In this document: positions 10,816-21,550 of the stretch, piece after piece
Position numbering within the stretch: position 1 is the first letter of the stretch
How the letters are laid out: each line of letters begins with the position of its first letter
Assembly: GCA_037355855.1 (NCBI GenBank)
Contig: CM074760.1
Coordinates: 1,728,501 to 1,792,500, forward strand
Source: Pseudo-nitzschia pungens
Taxonomy: Eukaryota; Bacillariophyta; Bacillariophyceae; Bacillariales; Bacillariaceae
Direction: 5' to 3'
Length of the DNA: 64,000 bases
Position numbers and translations under genes: made by a program
Notes under the pieces: model-generated
What the model was told of the DNA's origin: nothing
The model's database searches: none
Seen by the model: only the letters and a program-made list of their open reading frames with translations

Positions 10816-13149
10816 ATGAAAATACATCATGCGATCTACCATCAAAACGGCCTGCTCAGACGCATTTCCTCCTTTCCGTCATGGAAAAGGAAGAAGAAAG
10901 TCGAAGAGAACCGCGATGTGGTTCGCGCGGTCACAACGATTCCGACAGACGAAGAAAACAATCCTCCGTATCGTGTGGTCATGTTATTGATGGAGAACCA
11001 CCCTATTCACGAAGAGATAGTCACTCTATCCTCTGGATTACTCGTAGCTGGTCTTGATGTTACCATATTCGTCATGACACACGAAGAAGACTTGATTGAA
11101 AAGAACCGCAAACACCAATCGACGGCGGATAAGATACGGTCGGAAGTGCTCGCGGGAATTCCTCCACACGGTGACCTCCTTCAACGTGCCGAAGATTCAT
11201 TTCTCCTTGTCGAATTAACAATCGAAGAATACAGCGATGTCAATATTTGCCACGCACCTCATCCATTGCACCATTGTGCGATTGATATAGCACCTTCTGT
11301 TCTCAGAGTGTTGTTGCGGGAAGTCGATGCTTTTATCACCTCCAAAGCTAGACCGAATGGCGTCGGAACGTTGAACAACGCAAGCTATACCTTAGAAAAT
11401 GGAAGATTTGATTTTGTACTTATTATGGATGCCAGCTTTCTTGGTGGCTTGCTCTATAGTGAAATTAAGATGCTACCGACGATTGCGATTGGTTCGCATG
11501 AGACATTGGCAATGGCGATGGAATACGATCCACAATGGAGTCTCTCTCAAAAGCGATCAACGATAGATCGGATTGATAAAATATTTCTGCAACGGCTGGG
11601 CAGTTTGGGATTAACGGGTGCTTTTTTACAGGCGAATCGAATGCGGCGTTCTTTGGGACTTCAACAGCTAAAGCGATTGAAATCGCCCCTGGAGGTTTTT
11701 CAACCTCAGTCAGTGGTCGCCATGCTAGTGGATCTCTTTCCTCTTGATACTCCCCTTTCCTCATCGACTTCATTGTTTCCGGAATCACATTCGACTTACG
11801 ACGACGATAATACAGATCCAAACAGTATCAATCACCTTGTTGGACATGGATATAGGAATTTTTTGCACAACATACAGCCTCTCTCATCTCCTTGCTCTCG
11901 CTGCCTAAACCAGACAGCATCTTGGAACTCCGAAAGGAACGTCACTACAATCATGGTTGCACCTCCGGCATCGGTTACAGCAAAGTGGACTCGTTCATTG
12001 ATAAGGGCGCTAACCTTGACAAAACAGTCGTTAGAGAGATACGATGAATGTCTCTTTGATCGTGAATCATGTCAGAATGGAGTTGTTGCGTTCGAAGTAA
12101 ATTGGCTTGTGATGCAAGATGAAGCGCAAGCAAATATCTACTTTCCAACTGTCGTTCCCTCCTTTATTCATCAAGAGACATCGATAAACATACTTGACAG
12201 TGCCATCCGAAACCCCAACACAATCGCTGCGCTCATATTTTGCACCCCGGAAGCGAACATCCTAGTCGAACTTGGAATTGAAATTCTTTGCATTTCGCGA
12301 CGTGATCAAGGTCCAACATTTGATTCCATTCACGATCTTTATGATGACAGACACATTGTTTCTCGTCCACCCGATTCTGACTATGCCAACGATAGGGATA
12401 CGCCGTCGCGGTTGATACTTGAGAGTATGAATGACGACACGCTAGATCCAGAGGAGGTTGCAACACAATTGTTAAGGGTCTTGCGTCGAAAATCTATTGG
12501 CCTGAAAAGACCGGACGATGGACGAAAAGTGGATACGGAAAAGCAAAGGCGGAAGAAAGTTGCAAGATTGGTCACATCAGGACTTGAAAGAGCGGTAACA
12601 ATTGTGAAGACCTCCGCAAGGGCAAACAGAGATAACAGTTGGGATAACTTGCGACAAATGCAGCGAGTTACGTCGAAAGCAATTACGGAAGCTCTTCGTT
12701 CAAGAGATCCAATCCAACAGGGTGTGAAATCCAATCACATCGGGACCATTGAAAACCGAGACTTCGGAGTGAAGAAGGGGCTTCACGATACATTTGCTGT
12801 CTTCGTTGCGTGGGTGGTATTTCTTGCAGCGGTGTTATACGTTTTTTGCAAAGACTCGACAGTAATGAAGCGATGGCGACACAACCGTTACCACAACCAT
12901 AAACATGCACCTGTTGATGGAATTCTTACGCGTCTATCTGATGTCGACGACGCATGGGAAATGTTTTTGGTTTGGTCTGCAGAATTTGCCGTGATCACAA
13001 CTCATCCACTCACTTCCACTCGTCGCATCGTGCGACCGACAGGAGGTGACAAAATTGTACTAGGTAATGCTGAGAACGAGCAACAACCACCACAAAATAA
13101 TCATCAAAGCCATATGCGGAGACGGCGGAAAACAAAAACAGCACGGTAG
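10816..13149 (+). CDS. Putative membrane-anchored GT-B glycosyltransferase-like protein
   Basis: The 777-codon frame opens convincingly at PPYRVVMLLMENHPIHEEIV, a beta-alpha-beta start like the N-terminal Rossmann domain of UDP-glycosyltransferases. VTIFVMTHEEDL, DFVLIMDASFLGGLLYSE and MLPTIAIGSHE keep the alternating strand/helix pattern. A second Rossmann-like half follows from about residue 375 (NVTTIMVAPPASVTAKWTRS). A single membrane helix near residues 658-680 (FAVFVAWVVFLAAVLYVF) precedes a basic tail, as in ER-type UGTs. The usual sugar-donor signature is not obvious, so the family call is tentative. The true N-terminus is probably upstream: an ATG at 10507 starts a signal-anchor-like peptide (RRRTMLLSLLSMWFF), but the frame is interrupted at about 10628. 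Two frame changes, one possibly at the T5 run 10588-10592, would be needed to join it. An unseen intron is the alternative. Confidence 0.4.
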   Translation: MKIHHAIYHQNGLLRRISSFPSWKRKKKVEENRDVVRAVTTIPTDEENNPPYRVVMLLMENHPIHEEIVTLSSGLLVAGLDVTIFVMTHEEDLIEKNRKHQSTADKIRSEVLAGIPPHGDLLQRAEDSFLLVELTIEEYSDVNICHAPHPLHHCAIDIAPSVLRVLLREVDAFITSKARPNGVGTLNNASYTLENGRFDFVLIMDASFLGGLLYSEIKMLPTIAIGSHETLAMAMEYDPQWSLSQKRSTIDRIDKIFLQRLGSLGLTGAFLQANRMRRSLGLQQLKRLKSPLEVFQPQSVVAMLVDLFPLDTPLSSSTSLFPESHSTYDDDNTDPNSINHLVGHGYRNFLHNIQPLSSPCSRCLNQTASWNSERNVTTIMVAPPASVTAKWTRSLIRALTLTKQSLERYDECLFDRESCQNGVVAFEVNWLVMQDEAQANIYFPTVVPSFIHQETSINILDSAIRNPNTIAALIFCTPEANILVELGIEILCISRRDQGPTFDSIHDLYDDRHIVSRPPDSDYANDRDTPSRLILESMNDDTLDPEEVATQLLRVLRRKSIGLKRPDDGRKVDTEKQRRKKVARLVTSGLERAVTIVKTSARANRDNSWDNLRQMQRVTSKAITEALRSRDPIQQGVKSNHIGTIENRDFGVKKGLHDTFAVFVAWVVFLAAVLYVFCKDSTVMKRWRHNRYHNHKHAPVDGILTRLSDVDDAWEMFLVWSAEFAVITTHPLTSTRRIVRPTGGDKIVLGNAENEQQPPQNNHQSHMRRRRKTKTAR

Positions 13150-13212
13150 AGAATAACTTAATTTAATTGGGCCTTTCTTATCAACGGGCTTCTTTCATTT
13201 CATTTCGTTTCG

Positions 13213-13965
13213 CTACCATCCATTCACTTTTGAGCGTAGTATTCGCCATGACAATAGCGTCGTAGCTTCAAAAAATATGTCATTGATAAGCTCGATCAAG
13301 GCAAGATTTATTCTCAAATCTGTTTCCGGAGAATCGCCAAACTGCACGTAACCGCCCATTTCCTGATACAAGTCTATTTGCGTTCCCATAATAAGTAGTC
13401 CACAGGCAAATGCTCCCGCCTTTATGGTCGATAGGACTACCTCAGGCAGATCTGCCTCAAATTTTTCTTGCTCGTAACCCTTCACTGCTAAACAGCCCAG
13501 TATCCAACAACAAGCAAGCCCAGCCCCGTGAATTAATGTGGGAGCCAAGACAGCTCCCCGGGGAACAAACGTGTAGTCGTAAATCGGAGTCGTCCATGAA
13601 GGGAAGGGGGATCGAGCAGAGGCCAACCAGATCAGTTGAAGAGTCGGGGCGACTACCTGTGCAATACCAGCCTCGGTGAGCGGTAAGGCGGGATCGTCAA
13701 TTTTCGGACTCGTAAAACGATCCAAGATTCCCTCCTGTTCCGTGCTAGACAATGATGTAGGTGACGACAAAGATGGTTGGCGATGAATCCTTGGTACGGC
13801 GACATGCTCGGGCACAAAGGCATGTACATTCACTTGTGACTCAAGAAATACCATCAGTATCATCACAAAACACATCGAGGCAACTTCTTTCATAGAACCA
13901 CGATGTCTAAATGTTCGTGGATGGGTGTTTCCGGATGAGCGACGGGGGTACGTATCATTCACCAT
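13213..13965 (-). CDS. Plastid-targeted membrane protein of unknown function
   Basis: This 250-residue protein converges tail-to-tail with the glycosyltransferase-like gene, 63 bases apart. The likely functional start is the Met at 13893 (MKEVASMCFVMILMVF), which begins a signal peptide ending in VNVHAFVPE, a good match to the diatom plastid AF-P cleavage motif; the ATG at 13965 adds 24 residues. The mature part has hydrophobic segments around LIHGAGLACCWILGCLAV and TIKAGAFACGLLIMG, so one to three membrane spans are likely. The C-terminus (LINDIFFEATTLLSWRI) is helical. No family is recognised. It resembles small lineage-specific thylakoid or envelope proteins, but that is inference. Confidence 0.7.
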   Translation of the reverse strand: MVNDTYPRRSSGNTHPRTFRHRGSMKEVASMCFVMILMVFLESQVNVHAFVPEHVAVPRIHRQPSLSSPTSLSSTEQEGILDRFTSPKIDDPALPLTEAGIAQVVAPTLQLIWLASARSPFPSWTTPIYDYTFVPRGAVLAPTLIHGAGLACCWILGCLAVKGYEQEKFEADLPEVVLSTIKAGAFACGLLIMGTQIDLYQEMGGYVQFGDSPETDLRINLALIELINDIFFEATTLLSWRILRSKVNGW

Positions 13966-15739
13966 TGTGAGACAAGTACTTGTTGTGTGGATTGTGCCTG
14001 ACGTTCTTCCAGTTTAGACGCGTTCACGGATTTGTCCTATAAGTCGACGCAATTATTGAACAGGGAAACAGATCTTTTCAGTTGTTAATCCGACAAATAT
14101 CACTTTCTTTTTTCACTGGCGGCATCAGTCAGCATATCTCACTCGATCGGTTCAAATGCGTCCATCCTGTGCTTGTAACGATATTGCAGAATGCATTCTC
14201 TTCCGATCATCATCCTACCGTATGAAAAGGCGACGTAAGAAAAACCTATCGGTAGGTAAGTTACCTACTCGTAAGGTAAAAACCTTACCGGCACAACACC
14301 GGTACCGTAATCTTACGGTACGATAATGCAACCTTCGAGAATAACACGTGGGAAGAAAACTAAGTGACTCGACTCTCTCGATTTGAGGATTACAGAATTA
14401 TTTATAAAAACTTCGTGCCAACACGTACCCAGTATGCATACAAGTAAGCTTTACCATCGACCAAGAATTGTATCAGTAAGGTAAGGTTACCGGTATTACG
14501 AAATACAAGTAAATAATACGAAGTATTTACTTTATTTGACATGTGATGTTCTTTACAGTATCACTCGTTTATCGTAAGCGCAATAATACTGCTTCCTTCG
14601 AGATGTCTGGCTACCCGTCATAAGCAATGCATGCATTTAAAATACGCAGCAAACGATGGATAGGGTCGGATTCTTTCAGTGCTTGACTGGTCGACAATGA
14701 TTATGGAACGTAGAAAAAAGCTTGTCACGACGGAAGAACCGCAATCCATCCGTTATAATGTTCCAAATGGGAGGACATCGTCAGGTATGCTATTCTCAGA
14801 TGAAGAATAACATTGCTGGAAGAGGCAACCTATGAAACCTGCTCTTGTTTGGTGTTACGAAGAAACAATAATCGATCGGAATACATACACGATTGGAATC
14901 ACAACAAATTTTGCAGTCACCTTTCTTTATGAAATGTAGGGCTCTTGCACTAAGTTACTTCACACAAATTGCCGACGAAATGCCGCATGCCACTAGAATG
15001 ACTACGTCTCGTTCCAAAATGAACAGTTCGACAAGAACCTACCCATTCGAATGCAAATTAGGGTTGTTGATTTGTTCGTGTTTTGCCTGATACATCGGTT
15101 CATTCCGGTTGTTCATTGTTCCGGTTTGCGTGAAACAGGATCATTGGAAAAAGCTAAGATCTTTGAACTAGAGACAAAATAAATGACTAGTGTGAGCACT
15201 GATACAAGGTCTCATATCTTTCACAATGGCGCCATCGTATGCATGTGTTGAAGAGAATTTAATGTCAGTTGCTGCACAACGCAGTCATCACGGCATTGTC
15301 GACCTCAACGAGTGGTACGAGATGCCCATGTCTCATATTTGTCAAGGAGTACATGCAGCGTTACGGTTCAATCATATCAAAAATGGGTTATCGGTAGTGT
15401 GGCCTGAATGCAGAAGTGTCAACGACAGATTTCTATGTTAGCCACCGAGTTTGATCCCTGGAAAGGTTCCTTGAAATATCATTAGTAACGGCAAACCTGG
15501 TAACGAAAATGTGGTATCAGGGAGCGTAACACCGAGTGCTGTTCTCTCTCTCGCCAAAACTTGTATGCAATCTACTTTCCTGCTCGACGGTTCACAGTCT
15601 TTCATTCAACAAATGGAAAAGAAAGGTGTAGGGTGCGAGAACCAATATCCAATGAATAATATCTATTCGAGTATATGTTTAGTTTCATCGATCTCTCAAA
15701 ACACGCCTGCGCGTTCCCGGTTGATTCACTTTCCAAAAA
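13966..15739. other. Long AT-rich spacer rich in short hairpins
   Basis: Nearly 1.8 kb without a supportable gene. A cluster of three perfect hairpins occurs at 14252-14321. Short frames at 14893, 15226 and 15511 show no motif, no biased composition and no splice-consistent extension. Confidence 0.5.
14252..14321. repeat. Three adjacent perfect hairpins (GTAAGGT / GTACGG type)
   Basis: Within 70 bases there are three inverted repeats. The first is GTAGGTAA/TTACCTAC around one G (14252-14268). The second is GTAAGGT/ACCTTAC around AAAA (14271-14288). The third is GTACCGTAA/TTACGGTAC around TC (14302-14321). All arms are perfect. Confidence 0.75.
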
Positions 15740-16414
15740 TTAGAAGATGCTGCCCAGGGCTTCGAAGAATGGTTGCTTGATCGCAATGCCGGTCGTGCCC
15801 TCGATCACGGGGACGGAAAGAAGGCCCAGGATGCCGACCGGTCCAAAGATACCGATCGGTCGGGTAGCGGCTACGATGTAGGAGAAAGCCATCGTGTTGT
15901 CGGTATTCTTTCCGGCATCCTTGGCTTGGACGGCCAGCAATCCGGGGTTTCGCGAAACCATGTCCTTGGTCTCTTCGTCCCCGAAAATTTCGCTCCAGAC
16001 GCCAAAGGTTGCGGAAAACGCGGCGGGATCGAAACTCAGGCAAATGGGGAAAATCCTGACCATTTCGATCGCCCGCTCGTCACCGTAGACGGCAGCAATC
16101 GCGTTGAAGGTTGCGGCGACGTCCTTTTCCGTCCTGTCGGTGATTCGTTTTCCCGAATTCTCGGTTTGCTTCAAAACCTTGGTTCCATCAATGTCCGTCG
16201 TGGGAACACCGACCCTGGAAATCGAGTCGAAAATACTGTCCTGACGAGGCGCCCGATCGTACGAGTATTTGGCTCCGTAGATATCGATGGCTTCCTGGGC
16301 GAAGGGGGAAACCTTGGCCGAAGCCTTCTTGGCCGCCGTCTGGAAGAATCCGTGGGTGGTTGCGACAAGGCAGGCAAGGAGGAGAACAATCGAACGGGTA
16401 CCGGAGTTCATCAT
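15740..16414 (-). CDS. Plastid-targeted protein of unknown function, GC-rich codon use
   Basis: The start is set at the double Met at 16414 because MMNSGTRSIVLLLACLV begins a clean signal peptide ending THGFFQTAAKK, which fits diatom plastid import; the frame also extends 23 codons upstream without a signal. The 224-residue protein has a soluble helical middle (KDVAATFNAIAAVYGDERA, then RNPGLLAVQAKDAG) and a hydrophobic C-terminal region (PIGIFGPVGILGLLSVPVI) that could be a membrane segment. The RNPGLL segment recalls mTERF-like repeats, but only one is visible. Codons are strongly C/G-ending, unlike the neighbouring spacers, which suggests high expression. No family is firmly recognised. 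Confidence 0.75.
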   Translation of the reverse strand: MMNSGTRSIVLLLACLVATTHGFFQTAAKKASAKVSPFAQEAIDIYGAKYSYDRAPRQDSIFDSISRVGVPTTDIDGTKVLKQTENSGKRITDRTEKDVAATFNAIAAVYGDERAIEMVRIFPICLSFDPAAFSATFGVWSEIFGDEETKDMVSRNPGLLAVQAKDAGKNTDNTMAFSYIVAATRPIGIFGPVGILGLLSVPVIEGTTGIAIKQPFFEALGSIF

Positions 16415-17051
16415 TGTTGAATCTTCTACACTTTTGTATTCCGGATGAAAACAGATGTTGTTTGTGGAAAGGGCAGGTCGCAACCTATGACGTACGGAAC
16501 AAAACTAATACTTCGGTCAGATTGCTGCATCATACCGTAAGATCTTAGCCTTACCCCTCTAGTTCTTCCAACAGAATGCTTTTGGAACGAGAACAGTCGT
16601 AATTGGCAGTCCAAACTCCAACGCCGAATGAACACACGCGGCGCATCGTGTCGAGATTATGCCGGGCGGTTGGTCTATGACGTGTTTTGGTTTCACGGAT
16701 ACGACTAGTTCGATTTCAGTTGATGGCACATGCATTTATCAATTAGGGATGGAGTTGAAATACAATGAGACGATTGATTCATTCTTCCCTGTGCGGATTT
16801 TCGTTGTTTTGGCGCGGATTGATGCACATAGAGAGTCTAGCGGAGGGAATCATCATCGATTCAATGACAACAATGGCTTCGCTTCGGGCAACGTTCTCTG
16901 ACAGTTGACCATCGACGATGCTCGGCAGCGCTTCTTTCGTCAACGACTCCACGTACCGAATTGCGCCAGTGATGCGGAATATCGTTTCAGCCGCACACAG
17001 TACACTACCGTGACGCAGGACCCATTCAAATCGCCGAACGTCGGATAGGCA
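16415..17051. promoter_or_regulatory. Divergent promoter interval
   Basis: These 637 bases separate the start codons of the plastid protein (minus) and FAN1 (plus), so they must supply both promoters and 5' UTRs. No clear TATA box or repeated site was identified by eye. Confidence 0.45.
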
Positions 17052-20000
17052 ATGGGGGACGAAACCATCTCGCCCCGTTCTTCCCGAAAGCGACGTTTGA
17101 CGGGGACGTCTCAAGTTGACCAAACTTGTCCCGGTGCGGAGAGATTAGAGAACGAACTGGTGGATCACGACGAGAGGGGCGTCGCCGATTGCGAAGAAGA
17201 CAGCGACGACGTCGAATTCCTCTACACAAATCCGCCGCCACCGCAAACAATGCGGATGGCCGGCGACTGCAGGGAACGGAACAAAGCCGTGTCTCCCATC
17301 TTACCCGTGGCCACCAACTCTGAATCTCCCGTTTCGTCCAACAACAACAACGCGAACGAACACTCGGAAAAACGCACGAACGGTGAAGGAGATCGCGGAT
17401 CCAGCGCACCAATCGGCACGGCTCCGACAGCCTCCCCCGCACCCCTGGCGCCGCGATCGGAGTGGGTCTCGCCGTTGGCGGCGAGGACGCCTCCGGTTTC
17501 GTCGTTTCCGCATCGAAAGTCGGCCTACCTGCAATCGCTGGCGGAAATTTGTCACGCGGTGCTGTGGGACGCGAGGTGGAGGGTCGGGGGTTCCCGCGAG
17601 CGCCGTCTGTTCGAATGGGAGCGAGGGGACGACATGACCGCTCTTTTCACGCTGGCTCGGCGATACCGCGCGCACGAGGAAACGCTGTTGGTGGGCATCG
17701 ATGCCCAGGGTTCGAACGAGGCAGTCGGACGCAACCAGCGGAATGAAACCGATCGAAAAGGCAGGATGGGTTCCGACAAAGACAACGACTACGACAGCAA
17801 CAAAATTGTGATCGAGGAGGACAACGATGGCCACCCCGGATTCGAGGATGATGGATCTGATCCCGATGATCGATGCTTAGAAACATATGCGCGCTTGTAC
17901 TTTCGAAAAGGACCCTGGTTTCGTCTCGACAATGTTTACGCAAGCTATTATCTCCCCCAAAAGCGCAAGGTACGGGAACACCCCGTGGCATCCGAGCTCT
18001 CGTCGAACGCGATGGACGCGTCCACGGATCCTCTTGCTACCACAGCGGTCGACAAAACGCCCGTGAGCTCTTCGAACTTCTTTGCTCGACGAAGCAATGA
18101 GACCGGAAGCAATTCGAAGCCTCCTAAACGAAAAAGAATACTCGTGAACGAAAACGATTACATAGATCGAGAATTTGTGGATCTCCAGATGGAGAATGTT
18201 GTTGTTCTTCTCGAAGATATCAAACGGTTATTGAAAATGGGCTTGATCCGATCTTTCCACAATGAAGAGGAATGCGGTAGAGCAGTAGGGAAACGAACAG
18301 GAAAATACGATTATACTGCAGTGTGTTTGCTTCGACAAGACGAGCAACGCACGGTGCTCGCCAAACTGGGTGGCGGGCAGAAGCAAAAATCAGCCGTTGC
18401 CACAAAGACGAATTCATACCATTCTTCGACGGTGCCAACGATCGCAGAAACGAACCAGCAATCGTCGGAGAATCTGATATGGAAACAGATGTGCCAACAA
18501 CAGACCATATTTTTCAGTTTCAACAACCACAGCAGGGGTCCTGTGCTTCCGGTGATCAAACACGTCCACCAGCTGCTAGTTGAAAAATGGGCGTCGAGTA
18601 TTGTGCTCAGGGCCAGCAAGGTGGAGTATGTTCCATCCGCAATTCTTCGCTCCGCGACCAAATCGGTATGCGACGCCTTGCTAGAATTGACGTCCGCCGC
18701 GACAATCGGCTCGACCATTGTGTGCCTGAGATTGCGAGAAGCTCCCCTTCTAACTTTGCGAAGGGCGTGCCGTCTGTATTTGTGCGCGACTTCGGGCCCC
18801 GGAGACATGCGCAACAGCGGTACCAATGCCTGGCGAAGTTTTCCCGGGTCCCACGCAAAGGACCTGCAAAAATTACCGTTGAGAACCAACGTGGTCTCGC
18901 CACCAGGATCGTCGTGGAACACCGTGTGCTATCCGGGAAAAGATTGGAGATTGAGGGTAGTGAGTTGCTCCTTCATTCGTGCGTACAAACCGGCCGTCGT
19001 AGGAGAATTTCGTCAAGCAGCATCTCCAATCCACGACGCAGTTGTTGGAAAAGACGGCGATGAGAGGACCTATCTCGGAAACGAAGCGAAAGGAGTAGGG
19101 GATACAGTCAGGTACGACGAAGTAGATGGCATCCAGGTATTTTCAGGGGTTCAAGCATTCCAACAATGGGAATTAGGGGTTGAAATTCGAGAGAACTGTG
19201 ATTTTCTGCTCGAACTTAATGATCTATTGCTGTACAACGAGAGAAAGCGAGCTCGAGAAAGCCAATCGGTGACGACAAATGATTTGAAGAACCAGAAAGG
19301 GATCGATGAGGACAACGGGGGAGCTTCGGAAGACTCGTCGTCAGAAAGTACTGATAGTGTTTCTGAAATAAAGGATCTTGACTTTCAAGATTTATTGACG
19401 ATAGGTGGGCGAGCCAAACTTATCCGGGGACTCTTGGCCGTGTCGAAGGAAGATTGCAAGGCCCTTTTCTCAGAAATTGAACGTGATGTCTCGATTTTGT
19501 TGGCAATACCTCTCTGTGACAGGCCGCTATCTACTTTGATAGAGCAAACCGATAAGGGAACAGGAATGCCACAATTTGCGGAAACAAATCGCATTCAAAA
19601 CCTTGATAACGACTGCGAGAGAATTTTGGGAGTAATCGGAATAATTTTGACTCATGCTCTGGAGTACAGAACCATTCATGATCGCGCACCTGAAGCACGA
19701 TCAATTTTCAACCGACCTTGGCTTCGACACATGTATTGGGAAGGCTGTATGTCGTACGTTCTTTGGGACATTATTCCTATAATGGAGCGTCGTGGGTATT
19801 ATAATTTCGCAATAAATGCACTGGAGGTGCTTTTGTTTGGAAAGAGGCTTCCCAGAGCCACAAACAAACTAATTCCACATAATTTTTGCGTCGATTCCAA
19901 AACCAGCCAGTTCGATTTCGGCCACTCATACAGCCCCCTCATATCACGAAGAGCTCGCGGAAAGGCATTTGATCGGCTGATCATAGATTACACGCACTTT

Positions 20001-21503
20001 GTGAGGAAAAATAACATTACAACTCAAGTTGTGGAATCCAAGAAAACTCGACAAAAGACATCGATGCGAAAGGGATCAACAAAACAGAAGAGAAACGCTT
20101 CACCTGCATCGATTGTACATGAAGTTGTCCCGCTCTTGACAGAACCTATCTTACAGACTTGTGTCCCTTCAGGCCAAATATCATTTTCTTCGATAAGAAC
20201 CCTTGCCAGGCGCTTAAAGCGCCCTCTTTCTAGTTCGCTCGAAGGTTTGAAATCATTCGAAATAAGTGAACTTGGTCATCGAATATGTAATGGGGATTAT
20301 GCACACCACGATATGACAAAATACAACGATTGGACTCCCATCTTTGATAACGCTGTGGCAAATGCGATGGGTACCGATCGCGAATCCAATGGTGGTAGAT
20401 GTTCTTTTATCGGTTTCGAAGAAGACGACCACGCTGTTCGCATGGGTTCTTTGAACGTCGAGGAATTGGCCATGGAATATTATCATCAAGGGCGACTTCC
20501 GGTGTCTGACGATTCAGGAACAAAAGGGGGCTGGATAGGATATCATGACGAAGGTGGCAAGATTCGTGCACTCTTTCGGATATTATCCTCGTCAATTCTT
20601 GGTATGGACTGGGAATCCAAAGCCCATGTTACTTCCGAAGCTTCTACTATACACCTCACCCCGTATCAAGGTGCACCTTTTGATCTTCATGTAGGTGCAG
20701 AACAGATCGGATCAGGGGGGCTCGGATGCAAAGGAATATATTTCAAGAGGAAATCGGCTATCGATGAGTTCCTCGGGAAACTATCATGTCTTGATGGAGA
20801 AGAGCTTTCGGATTTCGTCCATGATTGTATAAATGACAGGGTGAAGTACACGAATTCATTTCGTCGCATTGACCCTTCACTGAATTCTGATCTGAAACAA
20901 GCACGGACTTTATCTATGATCGCAGCTGGACTAGGTGGAAAAATGCTCTCTTCAATATTTCGCTGCCTTTTTTTCGACTATCGTCATTATAGTGGAGGAT
21001 TACCAGATCTGTTATTGGTGAGGGCATTATACTCCTCTTCTGCTACGGAAGGCCAGCCCTCAATCGAGCATCATTGTAAAGGGGAGCTTGTTGATTTAGG
21101 AGAATGGGTGGGAGAAGAGTTTAGTTGCAAGCACCAAGACGCCTTAAAGGCGAAGCAAGTTGCTCAAATTTTCATGGATACTGATGGGGACTTTCTTGGC
21201 TGCTCAAAAGTTGGTGACTCAGGTGGTCGGGCCAAAAATAGGTTTCAACGTTCCGGTCGGTGGCGAAACTCCGTCGTTCAAGAGGTGGGAAATACTAATG
21301 CTGACAAACAGACGCCTTCGTATTTGATGCCAGAAAAACTACTCTTTTGTCATGACTCGCGGCAGGTTCGGGTTGAATGTATGTTCGTCGAGGTTAAGTC
21401 TCAGAATGATCGATTAGACTCGAGACAAGAAGACTGGCTGAATATACTCGACCAACATGGCAATGCAAGGGTTTGCAAGTTTGGAAAAATACCGAAAACT
21501 TAG
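17052..21503 (+). CDS. FAN1: FAN1-type structure-specific nuclease
   Basis: FAN1 is a nuclear 5'-flap endonuclease/exonuclease that helps unhook DNA interstrand crosslinks. This is a single 1483-codon exon. The C-terminus has the split VRR_NUC catalytic core: GGLPDLLLVR near residue 1316 and CMFVEVKSQNDRLDSRQEDW near 1442, supplying the PD, ExK and following Gln of the family. The upstream helical part (HMYWEGCMSYVLWDIIPIM; GMDWESKAHVTSEASTIH; PYQGAPFDLHVGAEQIGSGG) matches the FAN1 region before the nuclease. Residues 1-300 are acidic and low complexity; I saw neither a convincing UBZ zinc finger nor a SAP domain. At 1483 residues it is about 460 longer than human FAN1, partly through an insert of roughly 110 residues between the PD and ExK halves of the active site. 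It converges with the PhyH gene, leaving 47 bases. Confidence 0.9.
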   Translation: MGDETISPRSSRKRRLTGTSQVDQTCPGAERLENELVDHDERGVADCEEDSDDVEFLYTNPPPPQTMRMAGDCRERNKAVSPILPVATNSESPVSSNNNNANEHSEKRTNGEGDRGSSAPIGTAPTASPAPLAPRSEWVSPLAARTPPVSSFPHRKSAYLQSLAEICHAVLWDARWRVGGSRERRLFEWERGDDMTALFTLARRYRAHEETLLVGIDAQGSNEAVGRNQRNETDRKGRMGSDKDNDYDSNKIVIEEDNDGHPGFEDDGSDPDDRCLETYARLYFRKGPWFRLDNVYASYYLPQKRKVREHPVASELSSNAMDASTDPLATTAVDKTPVSSSNFFARRSNETGSNSKPPKRKRILVNENDYIDREFVDLQMENVVVLLEDIKRLLKMGLIRSFHNEEECGRAVGKRTGKYDYTAVCLLRQDEQRTVLAKLGGGQKQKSAVATKTNSYHSSTVPTIAETNQQSSENLIWKQMCQQQTIFFSFNNHSRGPVLPVIKHVHQLLVEKWASSIVLRASKVEYVPSAILRSATKSVCDALLELTSAATIGSTIVCLRLREAPLLTLRRACRLYLCATSGPGDMRNSGTNAWRSFPGSHAKDLQKLPLRTNVVSPPGSSWNTVCYPGKDWRLRVVSCSFIRAYKPAVVGEFRQAASPIHDAVVGKDGDERTYLGNEAKGVGDTVRYDEVDGIQVFSGVQAFQQWELGVEIRENCDFLLELNDLLLYNERKRARESQSVTTNDLKNQKGIDEDNGGASEDSSSESTDSVSEIKDLDFQDLLTIGGRAKLIRGLLAVSKEDCKALFSEIERDVSILLAIPLCDRPLSTLIEQTDKGTGMPQFAETNRIQNLDNDCERILGVIGIILTHALEYRTIHDRAPEARSIFNRPWLRHMYWEGCMSYVLWDIIPIMERRGYYNFAINALEVLLFGKRLPRATNKLIPHNFCVDSKTSQFDFGHSYSPLISRRARGKAFDRLIIDYTHFVRKNNITTQVVESKKTRQKTSMRKGSTKQKRNASPASIVHEVVPLLTEPILQTCVPSGQISFSSIRTLARRLKRPLSSSLEGLKSFEISELGHRICNGDYAHHDMTKYNDWTPIFDNAVANAMGTDRESNGGRCSFIGFEEDDHAVRMGSLNVEELAMEYYHQGRLPVSDDSGTKGGWIGYHDEGGKIRALFRILSSSILGMDWESKAHVTSEASTIHLTPYQGAPFDLHVGAEQIGSGGLGCKGIYFKRKSAIDEFLGKLSCLDGEELSDFVHDCINDRVKYTNSFRRIDPSLNSDLKQARTLSMIAAGLGGKMLSSIFRCLFFDYRHYSGGLPDLLLVRALYSSSATEGQPSIEHHCKGELVDLGEWVGEEFSCKHQDALKAKQVAQIFMDTDGDFLGCSKVGDSGGRAKNRFQRSGRWRNSVVQEVGNTNADKQTPSYLMPEKLLFCHDSRQVRVECMFVEVKSQNDRLDSRQEDWLNILDQHGNARVCKFGKIPKT

Positions 21504-21550
21504 AATCGACAGTAGAAAGATGTCATGCAGAACTTTATCGTAGGATTGTC

